Notes under the pieces: model-generated | Told to the model about the DNA's origin: nothing | What the model saw: the letters and a program-made list of their open reading frames with translations, nothing else | Database searches by the model: none | Assembly: GCA_023439125.1 (NCBI GenBank) | Contig: JAEXOU010000016.1 | Span: 191,941 to 255,940 of the forward strand | Length of the DNA: 64,000 nt | Origin: Bacillota bacterium | GTDB taxonomy: Bacteria; Bacillota; Clostridia; Lachnospirales; Lachnospiraceae | Direction: 5' to 3' | Translations under genes and position numbers: made by a program | Part shown: one piece after another, positions 35,623 through 42,689 of the stretch | Layout: each line of letters begins with the position of its first letter | Position numbering within the stretch: position 1 is the first letter of the stretch

Positions 35623-36228
35623 ATGCAAGTAGGAGATAAAATATTATTTGGCAGTTACGATTGGCGAGTACTTGATGTCAAAACCGAAAGTGCATTAATT
35701 ATAACCGAATATATTATAGAACAACGCCCTTACCACGAGGCTTATAAAGATATAACATGGGCTGACTCCTCATTACGCAAATATCTTAATAGAGAATTCT
35801 ATGATACTTTTTCTACAGTGGATCAATTAAGAATAATTCCAGTGATTAATAAAAATCCAAATAATCAATGGTATGGTACAAATGGTGGAGAGGATACGCA
35901 AGATAGTATATTTTTATTAAGTCTTGATGAAGTATGCCAATATTTTGGTGATAGCACTTCTAATTTGTATCATAAGGGTAAGAATCAAAGATATTGGTTT
36001 GAAAGAAAAGATGAGAACAATCGTAAGAGAATCGCTAAAATTCTCGGTACAGAATGGGATTGTTGGTGGTGGCTTCGGTCTCCCGGTCGTCTTAATATAA
36101 AAGCCGCATACGTCTGGGGCTCAGAGGGGTTTATCGGTATTCAGGGAAACAACATATTGAAGGGCAACATCAGTGATGGAAGATGTACAGGTGGTGTTCG
36201 TCCTGCTTTGTGGCTGAAGAAGATATGA
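35623..36228 (+). CDS. DUF6273-like C-type-lectin-fold protein
   Basis: A 201-residue protein with the layout of DUF6273-type proteins: an N-terminal strand set (GDKILFGSYDWRVLDV), a Trp-rich middle (WWWLRSPG) and a closing GGVRPALWL. WLRSPG..GGVRPALWL is typical of C-type-lectin or formylglycine-generating-enzyme-like folds, which display variable ligand-binding surfaces. No signal peptide is present. GGAGGGG precedes the ATG. The argS leader promoter starts 16 bases after its stop. Function is unknown. Confidence 0.65.
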   Translation: MQVGDKILFGSYDWRVLDVKTESALIITEYIIEQRPYHEAYKDITWADSSLRKYLNREFYDTFSTVDQLRIIPVINKNPNNQWYGTNGGEDTQDSIFLLSLDEVCQYFGDSTSNLYHKGKNQRYWFERKDENNRKRIAKILGTEWDCWWWLRSPGRLNIKAAYVWGSEGFIGIQGNNILKGNISDGRCTGGVRPALWLKKI

Positions 36229-36243
36229 TTTAAGTTTATTTGC

Positions 36244-36271
36244 TTGACAACAAGTTACAACATGATATAAT
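36244..36271 (+). promoter_or_regulatory. Strong promoter of the argS leader
   Basis: TTGACA (36244-36249), 16 bases, then TATAAT (36266-36271) preceded by TG: consensus in both boxes with an extended -10. Confidence 0.8.
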
Positions 36272-36297
36272 TGGAAAAAATAATGTGAGGAAAAATA

Positions 36298-36354
36298 ATG
36301 AATCTTATAACTAATAATAGCTTAAGACGTAGATTTAGACATAATCTTTTGTAA
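36298..36354 (+). CDS. Arg-rich leader peptide upstream of argS
   Basis: An 18-codon ORF that starts about 20 bases after the predicted transcription start, with GTGAGG 7-8 bases before its ATG. It encodes MNLITNNSLRRRFRHNLL: four Arg in five codons (AGA CGT AGA, then AGA after Phe) followed by stop. It lies between a consensus promoter and an intrinsic terminator, and the first gene behind the terminator is arginyl-tRNA synthetase. Arg clustering in a leader of this layout is the classical sign of ribosome-mediated attenuation: stalling on Arg codons would favour readthrough when charged tRNA-Arg is scarce. Confidence 0.7.
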   Translation: MNLITNNSLRRRFRHNLL

Positions 36355-36433
36355 TTATATGACGTAATCGTATAGTTACAAGAGATGAATGTCTTGTTTC
36401 TATGCGGTGCTATTGATAGTTATAATAACTTAT

Positions 36434-36484
36434 AGAACCGTAATCGATTTTGGTAATGCCAAATCTGTTAGGGTTCTTTTTTTA
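36434..36484 (+). terminator. Attenuator terminator of argS leader
   Basis: AGAACC at 36434-36439 pairs with GGTTCT at 36472-36477, with inner TAA/TTA and GATTT/AAATC pairing, followed by a T-run of eight or more. CGTAATCG in its left arm also occurs upstream at about 36363-36370, which may allow alternative pairing. No T-box sequence is present. Confidence 0.7.
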
Positions 36485-36609
36485 TATACGAGGAAATTCC
36501 TCTGAATTACCTCGTATATAAAAAAGCTCCGCAGGATGCAAACAAGCGTGATAGGAAGATGTCGCTTACGCGACCGCGCATGGCGCGAGTGTTTTGCAAG
36601 CAAAATACT
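36483..36609 (+). repeat. Family A multi-hairpin repeat, copy A2
   Basis: First hairpin TATACGAGGAAATTCC.. with its complement, then GCTCCGCAGGATGC, the GC-rich TCGCTTACGCGA core and the GTGTTTTGC-AA-GC(AAAATAC) stem. It begins in the U-run of the argS attenuator and lies wholly between that terminator and argS. Confidence 0.8.
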
Positions 36610-36649
36610 TATTAATGTTATTGTTTGAAATTTGAAAGGTGGTATGTAA

Positions 36650-38356
36650 ATGAAGCAAATGGTAAGTCATATGTTAGTAAGTTATCTGGATGGATTTACA
36701 GATGAGGAAATATTTAATCTATTAGAGGTTCCACCAAATCAAGAGTTGGGTGATTATTCATTACCATGTTTTCAGATGGCGAAGAACATGAAAAAGGCAC
36801 CACAGCAAATTGCAGAAGATTTAAAAGAGTGGTTACAAGAACAAGAAATGAATGGGATAATTAAAAGTGTTAATTCAATCAATGGGTATCTAAATATTCA
36901 TCTCAATCGTGCAGTTTATATTCGGATGATATTAAAAAAACTACTTGAAAAGGATTACGGAGCAAGTCAGATCGGAGATAAAAAGACAATCTGTATTGAC
37001 TACTCGTCTCCTAATATTGCGAAAAACTTTCATGTTGGTCACCTTAGGACTACATTAATTGGGAATTCTTTAGCTAATATTTATAATAAGCTAGGATATC
37101 ATGTTGTGCGTATTAATTATTTGGGAGATTGGGGGACTCAATTTGGTAAGCTCATTGTAGCTTATAAGAAATGGAGCAGCAAAGAGTTAGTGGAGAAAAA
37201 GGGAATAGAGGAACTGTTAAGAATTTATATTTTATTCTCGAAAGAGGCTGAAAATAATCATAGTCTAATGGATGAGGCACGTATGTGGTTTTCAAAAATG
37301 GAGTTGCAGGATAAAGAAGCTCTTTCTCTATGGCAATGGTTTAAGGAGATCAGCCTTGTTGAGTTTCAGCGTATCTATGATCTTTTGGATGTGAAGTTTG
37401 ATTGCTATTCTGGAGAAAGTATTTATCAAAATCAAGTTGCAGCTTTGGTAAGCGAATTAACGCAAAAACAGTTATTAGTTGAGAGTCAGGGAGCTCGGGT
37501 TGTACCATTGCAAGAATATGATATGCCCCCATGTCTTATTACAAAGATGGATGGAAGTTCAATCTATACGTCTAGGGATTTGGCAGCAGTTTTGGATAGG
37601 AAAAAACAATATCAATTTAGTAAATGCTTGTATGTAACTGGGTTAGAACAGAAACTTCACTTTTCTCAGGTTTTTAAAGTAATTGAATTAATGGGGTATG
37701 AGTGGTCCAAGGACTTGGTGCATGTACCATATGGTTTGGTAAGTCTTGGTGGTGAGAAACTATCCACTCGGAATGGTACGATTGTTTATGCGCAAGATTT
37801 ACTAATTGAGGCAATCAATCGCGCAAGGAATTTAATAAATGAAAAGAATCCAAACTTAATTGAGAAAGAAAAAATCTCTAAACAAGTAGGAGTAGGAGCA
37901 ATAATCTTCCATGATTTGTATAATCAAAGGATAAAAAATATTGATTTCATGTGGGATGAAATATTAAGCTTTACCGGTGCAACTGGTGCTTATATTCAAT
38001 ATACCTATGCTAGGGCAAAAAGTATTTTACGTAAAGCAGGTAATAATTTTTTAGAAGATATTAATATAGAGGAACACAGTGTGAATTTATGCGATGATAT
38101 CAGTTATTCTCTATTAAAGCTATTAGAGGAGTATCCAAGTCAAATCATAGAAGCTGCCAATACTTATGAGCCATCCGTAATTGCAAAATATGTGTATTCC
38201 GTTGCAGTTATGTTCAATAAGTTTTATGCAGAGTGTAATATTATGAATGCAGAGCCTAGCACGAAAGAGGCAAGATTATTGATTGTTTTTATCGCTCAGA
38301 CGATCATTGAGAATGCGATGTCTCTATTAGGTATCCATTGTCCAGAAGAGATGTAA
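36650..38356 (+). CDS. argS: Arginyl-tRNA synthetase
   Basis: A class I synthetase that charges tRNA-Arg, 568 residues. The HIGH box is HVGH in the SSPNIAKNFHVGHLRTT segment, the KMSKS-equivalent is KLSTRNG, and an N-terminal Arg-tRNA-synthetase-specific domain (GDYSLPCFQMAK) precedes the catalytic core. The C-terminal helical DALR domain is present. AAAGGTGG sits 7 bases before the ATG. Regulation is probably by attenuation at the upstream Arg-rich leader peptide and terminator, with a family A repeat inserted between attenuator and gene. Confidence 0.9.
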   Translation: MKQMVSHMLVSYLDGFTDEEIFNLLEVPPNQELGDYSLPCFQMAKNMKKAPQQIAEDLKEWLQEQEMNGIIKSVNSINGYLNIHLNRAVYIRMILKKLLEKDYGASQIGDKKTICIDYSSPNIAKNFHVGHLRTTLIGNSLANIYNKLGYHVVRINYLGDWGTQFGKLIVAYKKWSSKELVEKKGIEELLRIYILFSKEAENNHSLMDEARMWFSKMELQDKEALSLWQWFKEISLVEFQRIYDLLDVKFDCYSGESIYQNQVAALVSELTQKQLLVESQGARVVPLQEYDMPPCLITKMDGSSIYTSRDLAAVLDRKKQYQFSKCLYVTGLEQKLHFSQVFKVIELMGYEWSKDLVHVPYGLVSLGGEKLSTRNGTIVYAQDLLIEAINRARNLINEKNPNLIEKEKISKQVGVGAIIFHDLYNQRIKNIDFMWDEILSFTGATGAYIQYTYARAKSILRKAGNNFLEDINIEEHSVNLCDDISYSLLKLLEEYPSQIIEAANTYEPSVIAKYVYSVAVMFNKFYAECNIMNAEPSTKEARLLIVFIAQTIIENAMSLLGIHCPEEM

Positions 38357-38550
38357 ACGTAATCGCTGACAAGGCGTGCGTTTGAAATTAATGATTAACT
38401 TATAAGCAATAACATATCTTTTTTATGACATTTTATAATACAATAAGGAAATTAGCATAAGTAAGACTAAAATAATTAAAAAAAACACATAATTACCTCA
38501 AATCTTTATGATGTCATTGAAGCAAACTATGATAGTGTTAAGGAGGAATT

Positions 38551-39894
38551 ATGAGAATAAGAAAATCTATTTTAAAATTTAGTGTCGCAATGATGCTAGT
38601 AATGGTCGTAATAACAGGTTGTCAAAGAAATGATAAAAACAACAATGAACCAAATACTAATCCAAACAATAATGTAAGTAATAATTCAAACAATAATGAG
38701 GTGACCAGTCAACCAGTTCCCCCATCACAAGAAGAAATAACACAACAGCCAGTTCAGAATAATAAAACATATGCGGACGGTGAATACCGAGGTTTCTATA
38801 ATGATGGTGGGATTCAACAAATCTCAATTCAATTTATGCTCAAAGATGGAAAATTCCAAGAAATGACCTATCGTGGAATTAATTACAAAGATGGTAATTA
38901 TCTTGCTGATGATGCAAGCGATGTTCAAAAACAGATTGCGACACAATTTATGCAAGCTGCTGAATATATGATTGGTAAGACACCAGAAGCAGTTCCTGAT
39001 TTATTAACACCAGGTAATTTTGTACAAGACATGGATGCAGTTAGTGGAGCTACTTTAAGATCGAATAAATTAGCCTCTGCGATTAACGATGCATTGAATC
39101 GAGGCGTATATCGCTTAACAGACACTACCCAACTATCTAATATGAATGCAGTAAGTGATGGAATCTATCGGGGCTTTTACTATGATGATGGCATAGAACA
39201 AATTGCAATTGAATTTGAAGTAAAAGATAATAAGTTTGATGATATTGAATTTAGATCTTTAAATTATAAGGACGGTAACTATCTTGCTGACAATGCAAGC
39301 GATATCCAAAAACAAGTAGCTGATCAATATGAAGAAGCAATTGATTACTTGGAAGGAAAAAAGATTACAGCCATCAATGATCTATATGAACCAGGAAAAT
39401 TAGTGAAAGATATGGACGCTGTGACCGGTGCAACCTTACGTTCTGGTAAACTAGTATCAGCATTCCATGATGCATTTTGCCGTGGAGTATATAAATTAAC
39501 AGATACAACTGAGTTAGTAGCTGATAGTAAGAAATATGGAGATGGAGTATATCGAGGATATTATTATGATGGTGGAATTGAACAGCTTGCAATGGAATTT
39601 AAACTTGTTGATAATAAATTCACAGAAGTTACGTTCCGAGCAATGAACTATAAAGATGGTAACTATCTTGATGAAAATGCAAATGCAGTACAAAAGCAAG
39701 TCGCAGCTCAATTTAATGAAGCAGCACAGTATCTGATTGGAAAAGACGTAAATGCGGTGTATAATTTATTTCTGCCAGGAGAAATCGTAAGTGATATGGA
39801 TGCAGTGACTGGAGCCACCTTACGTTCTAGTAAAATGATTTCTGCATTACATGATGGGCTAAATCGTGGCTTGTATAAAATAGCTGAAAAATAA
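38551..39894 (+). CDS. Triple FMN-binding lipoprotein
   Basis: A secreted lipoprotein of 447 residues: signal peptide with lipobox VITGC (Cys near residue 25), a low-complexity Asn/Gln/Pro linker to about 75, then three tandem repeats of about 127 residues. Each repeat ends with a flavin-attachment motif of the D-x-(S/T)-G-A-T type: DAVSGAT (Thr168), DAVTGAT (Thr295) and DAVTGAT (Thr423). In FMN_bind domains this Thr takes covalent FMN from the ApbE flavin transferase. Three carriers in a row suggest an extracytoplasmic electron-transfer wire. No apbE or obvious oxidoreductase is adjacent. GGAGG precedes the ATG. Confidence 0.85.
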   Translation: MRIRKSILKFSVAMMLVMVVITGCQRNDKNNNEPNTNPNNNVSNNSNNNEVTSQPVPPSQEEITQQPVQNNKTYADGEYRGFYNDGGIQQISIQFMLKDGKFQEMTYRGINYKDGNYLADDASDVQKQIATQFMQAAEYMIGKTPEAVPDLLTPGNFVQDMDAVSGATLRSNKLASAINDALNRGVYRLTDTTQLSNMNAVSDGIYRGFYYDDGIEQIAIEFEVKDNKFDDIEFRSLNYKDGNYLADNASDIQKQVADQYEEAIDYLEGKKITAINDLYEPGKLVKDMDAVTGATLRSGKLVSAFHDAFCRGVYKLTDTTELVADSKKYGDGVYRGYYYDGGIEQLAMEFKLVDNKFTEVTFRAMNYKDGNYLDENANAVQKQVAAQFNEAAQYLIGKDVNAVYNLFLPGEIVSDMDAVTGATLRSSKMISALHDGLNRGLYKIAEK

Positions 39895-39945
39895 AGGGCA
39901 GATAACTTATATCTAATCATGATATGGTAAACTGTACGATATGAA

Positions 39946-39988
39946 GAAAGGTCTTTTATGGTTAATGAATCATAGAAGACCTTTTTTA
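39946..39988 (+). terminator. Intrinsic terminator, fused to repeat A3
   Basis: AAAGGTCTT.TATG pairs with CATA.AAGACCTTT, then a T-run; repeat A3 begins in the U-run. Confidence 0.8.
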
Positions 39989-40145
39989 TATATTAGGAAA
40001 TTCCTCTGAATTTCCTAATATATAAAAAATGCTCCGCAGGATGCGCACTACGCTACGCTACGGCGCGGAACAAAAGCTGTGCTTGTAAAGTGTTGCTCGT
40101 GAGAGTGTGCGAAGCACACTTTTGTTCTGTGATTTACAGCTCCTT
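39987..40145 (+). repeat. Family A repeat, chimeric copy A3
   Basis: The first hairpin (ATATTAGGAAATTCCTCTGA.. complement) and GCTCCGCAGGATGC match the other copies. The second half does not: after CTACGCTACGCTACGGCGCG it carries a different stem in which ACAAAAG..GTGTGC pairs with GCACAC..CTTTTGT, flanked by AGCTGT/ACAGCT. Confidence 0.65.
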
Positions 40146-40561
40146 GCCCATAAAAATATTGGATGAAGGAGAGAATTATAGAATTTTGTTGAAGAATACA
40201 TAGAAAAATATTACATGATATGGTAAAATATGATTATAGGAATTATTAAATCGAGCGTAATAAAGTTAGGAAAGGCTGGTGAATGATATGGGGAGATAGG
40301 GTGAAATTTTTGATGTGCAGATGTATATGGACAGAAGCATGAATTAACTGTGATTAACACAACATATTAACATGGGGAGAGAAGTTTCTTAACAAAGACA
40401 GGGGAAGCCAATATGACCTTCTACTTATGTATTTCTATAAATTTTTATAATAAGGGAGAAAAGACAGATATATTTGTTAATTTAAGGTACATGTATTAGA
40501 AAATAAAATACTTGTTTGTTAAGGACAGTATGTACTTAATAAACTGATAAGAGAGGTATCT
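40146..40561 (+). other. Long gap upstream of the PilZ gene
   Basis: No convincing gene is seen. Two short ORFs with weak ribosome-binding sites start at 40283 and 40413 (19 and 28 codons) and look fortuitous. AT-rich stretches resembling -10 elements occur (for example around 40219), but no clear promoter pair or dyad was found. Confidence 0.4.
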
Positions 40562-41125
40562 ATGCTATTAAATGAATTAGGTATCGGTACAAAGGTTATA
40601 ATTACGGTTTATGCAAAAAATGATAAACGATGTAGTTTCATAACTAAAGTGAATAACAAAAGAGATAAATCACCATGTGTAATGGGGATTAAAGCTTTAC
40701 CATTAGACAATATATTTGTGGATGTTACTCTAAATAATAGAAATGCCGCTAAACGTTTGACATGGAAAAACGTAAAAGTAAATTTATTAGCGAATGGAGA
40801 CTATTGGTTAGAGAGTGATAGTGATTCTATAAATACGAATAGAAGAGACAATGTTAGAGTACCCTATATTGATTATATCGTTATTCATGGCATTGAATGC
40901 ACAACAGTAAATATATCCAATAGTGGGATTGCGTTTAAAAGTAACTTAGTACTAAATATAGGTGAGGTAGTTACATTTAAATTACAAAATGAAATCATCG
41001 TAGCTAAAATAGTAAGATATGTACAAGATGAATTATATTACGCAGCACAATTTGAACAAGATTATAAATCAATTAGAGATTTAGTGAGTTGCTTACAACA
41101 AGACATTTTAAAGAAAAGAAAATGA
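40562..41125 (+). CDS. PilZ-domain c-di-GMP-binding protein
   Basis: A 187-residue YpfB/YcgR-like protein. An N-terminal PilZN-type beta domain (residues about 1-90) precedes a PilZ domain with the c-di-GMP signature: R-x-x-x-R at Arg95 to Arg99 (RDNVR) and N-x-S-x-x-G at 117-122 (NISNSG). Such proteins turn cyclic di-GMP levels into a protein-level response, often motility or surface polysaccharide control. It appears monocistronic, with AGAGGT before the ATG; the downstream target is not evident from neighbours. Confidence 0.85.
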   Translation: MLLNELGIGTKVIITVYAKNDKRCSFITKVNNKRDKSPCVMGIKALPLDNIFVDVTLNNRNAAKRLTWKNVKVNLLANGDYWLESDSDSINTNRRDNVRVPYIDYIVIHGIECTTVNISNSGIAFKSNLVLNIGEVVTFKLQNEIIVAKIVRYVQDELYYAAQFEQDYKSIRDLVSCLQQDILKKRK

Positions 41126-41187
41126 TGATAAGTTACAATCGTGGCAATCTGTAAAAGATTTCCACGTAATTCGTAACATAATGATTG

Positions 41188-41245
41188 ACTCCTCCAGACT
41201 ATTATGATAGTACGAATCTATACTATTAGAATAGTCTGGAGGAGT
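41188..41245. promoter_or_regulatory. Long dyad overlapping the blaI-like ribosome-binding site
   Basis: ACTCCTCCAGACTATT (41188-41203) is the exact complement of 41230-41245, and a nested ATAGT..ACTAT pair lies inside. The right arm contains the GGAGGAG ribosome-binding site of the blaI-like gene, so the RNA hairpin would hide it. At DNA level the dyad could also be a repressor operator. Confidence 0.6.
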
Positions 41246-41249
41246 TATT

Positions 41250-41617
41250 TTGGATATTAAATTATTTGACAGTGAACTTAAAGTTATGGATCTTGTCTGG
41301 GATCTTGAACCAGTATCTGCAAAAGATCTTAGCATAGCTGCAGAAGAGGCTTATGGATGGAATAAGAATACGACCTATACGATTATCAAAAAGCTAATTG
41401 ATAAAGAAGTATTACTTAGAACAGATCCCAAATTCATTTGTACCTCTCTTGTTAAGAGAGAACATGTACAGAAAGCAGAAATGAATCAACTCATTGAAAA
41501 GTTATATCAAGGTTCCAAAAAGCATTTTTTGCTGCATTTTTAAAAGATGAAACATTGACAAGAGAGGACTATGAGGAGTTGAAGAATCTGATTGCTGATT
41601 CAGAAAGGAGCAAATAG
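41250..41617 (+). pseudogene. BlaI/MecI-family repressor, frameshifted
   Basis: A TTG start after GGAGGAG opens a BlaI/MecI/CopY-type winged helix: SELKVMDLVWDLEPVSAKDL, then WNKNTTYTIIKKLIDKEVL, the recognition helix and wing. The frame ends at 41543 in a run of T residues coding KKHFLLHF. In another frame the expected C-terminal dimerisation region continues (AAFLKDETLTREDYEELKN) to 41617. One base has been lost or two gained near 41520-41530. The DNA-binding half could still be made, but dimerisation would fail. It is followed by a blaR1 stub. Confidence 0.7.
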
Positions 41618-41620
41618 TTG

Positions 41621-41683
41621 ATGGGAGAAATCTTTTACTGGGTTTTGAACATGGCGATTGTTAGCTCTTTCGTGGGCGTTTGA
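41621..41683 (+). pseudogene. N-terminal stub of a BlaR1/M56 sensor
   Basis: Right behind the blaI-like gene, an ATG opens GEIFYWVLNMAIVSSFVGV and then stops. This is the first transmembrane helix as found at the start of BlaR1-type M56 metallopeptidase sensors. The rest of the sensor gene is missing, replaced by the convergent AraC gene. Confidence 0.55.
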
Positions 41684-41715
41684 AAAAGCGATTACTAATA
41701 ATAAAGAACAACCAA

Positions 41716-42549
41716 TTAGTAAATGCATTTATATCGACCTGGTGAGATACCTTCTATATTTTTGAAGCTTCGAAGAAAATTAGAATAATTATTGAAACCA
41801 GACTGAAAGCAAGCTTCCGTTACATTCGCACCATTCTGGAGAAGTTTTTTTGCCTGTTGTATTTTGCAGTCTAATAAGTATTCACGTATTGTTAAACCTG
41901 TGTGTTTTTTAAATTGTTCACTTAGATAATTAGCACTCATATGAACGTGGGAAGCCAGTGCAGAAAGGAGAAATCCTTCTGTGGAATGTTGCTTTATATA
42001 AAGGATACTTTCCGTAATATAGTTTGGAAGTATATTGGTATTGCTTGTTGTACTGTGAGAGAATAGTGAATTTATGTCGACCATAAGAAGAGATGTGTAA
42101 GCATCTCTTCTTATGATGCTTCCATATGTAATTGAACGATTATTTTCATCAATCATCCGACTGTATTCAAACAATCGATTAAATTCGTCTTCTTGCAAGT
42201 GTAATATATTATTTGTTCCAAAAGAACGTTGAAAAAAGCAGGCAGAAAGGTCAACATTCGAGTGGGAAAGGCAATCAAGATAAGATGGCTGTAAATTAAT
42301 AATAACTCTTTCATAGGTTGAGTCATCAAGACAATATACACGATGCATTTCATTCGGATTTAGGATGACAAGATCATGTGAAGTAAGATGAAAGCAAGTA
42401 TGTTCTATGTATAAATCAATATTCCCACTCTGAAATAGGATTACCTCACAATAGTTATGACGATGATAAGGATAGCTTGCATCTCCATTCGTAATCTTAT
42501 GAGCAATACTGACAGGGCTTATATTCGGTTCAGATATGATATCCATCAT
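41716..42549 (-). CDS. AraC-family regulator of the GH115 gene
   Basis: A 277-residue regulator with a cupin-type sensor (HRHNYCEVILFQSGNIDLYI, residues about 25-100) and a C-terminal AraC double helix-turn-helix (LSALASHVHMSANYLSEQFK, then ACFQSGFNNYSNFLRSFKN). It starts 140 bases from the divergent GH115 gene, so it most likely senses a xylan-derived sugar and controls that gene. AGGAG lies 5 bases before ATG 42549; the codon directly after is a second possible start. Confidence 0.85.
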   Translation of the reverse strand: MMDIISEPNISPVSIAHKITNGDASYPYHRHNYCEVILFQSGNIDLYIEHTCFHLTSHDLVILNPNEMHRVYCLDDSTYERVIINLQPSYLDCLSHSNVDLSACFFQRSFGTNNILHLQEDEFNRLFEYSRMIDENNRSITYGSIIRRDAYTSLLMVDINSLFSHSTTSNTNILPNYITESILYIKQHSTEGFLLSALASHVHMSANYLSEQFKKHTGLTIREYLLDCKIQQAKKLLQNGANVTEACFQSGFNNYSNFLRSFKNIEGISPGRYKCIY

Positions 42550-42689
42550 CAAGACTCCTATTTCGCGCACTATTTTACGGTTATTTCGCAATAAATATTG
42601 TACAATTGTATGCTAACATAACAATAGTATAAAGTCAAAGGTATAAACTCAAACGTATAAAGTCAAATAGCCGAAGGAGGAGTGACTTC

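Noticed and set aside
34028..36228. Complete toxin-immunity system
   Set aside because: No toxin-like gene in view; only one member shows a distant immunity-like pattern.
36355..36433. T-box upstream of argS
   Set aside because: The TGG-x-ACC-GCG core is absent; only a leader peptide and terminator are found.
40283..40499. Short ORFs at 40283 and 40413
   Set aside because: Weak ribosome-binding sites, no coherent composition, isolated; likely chance.
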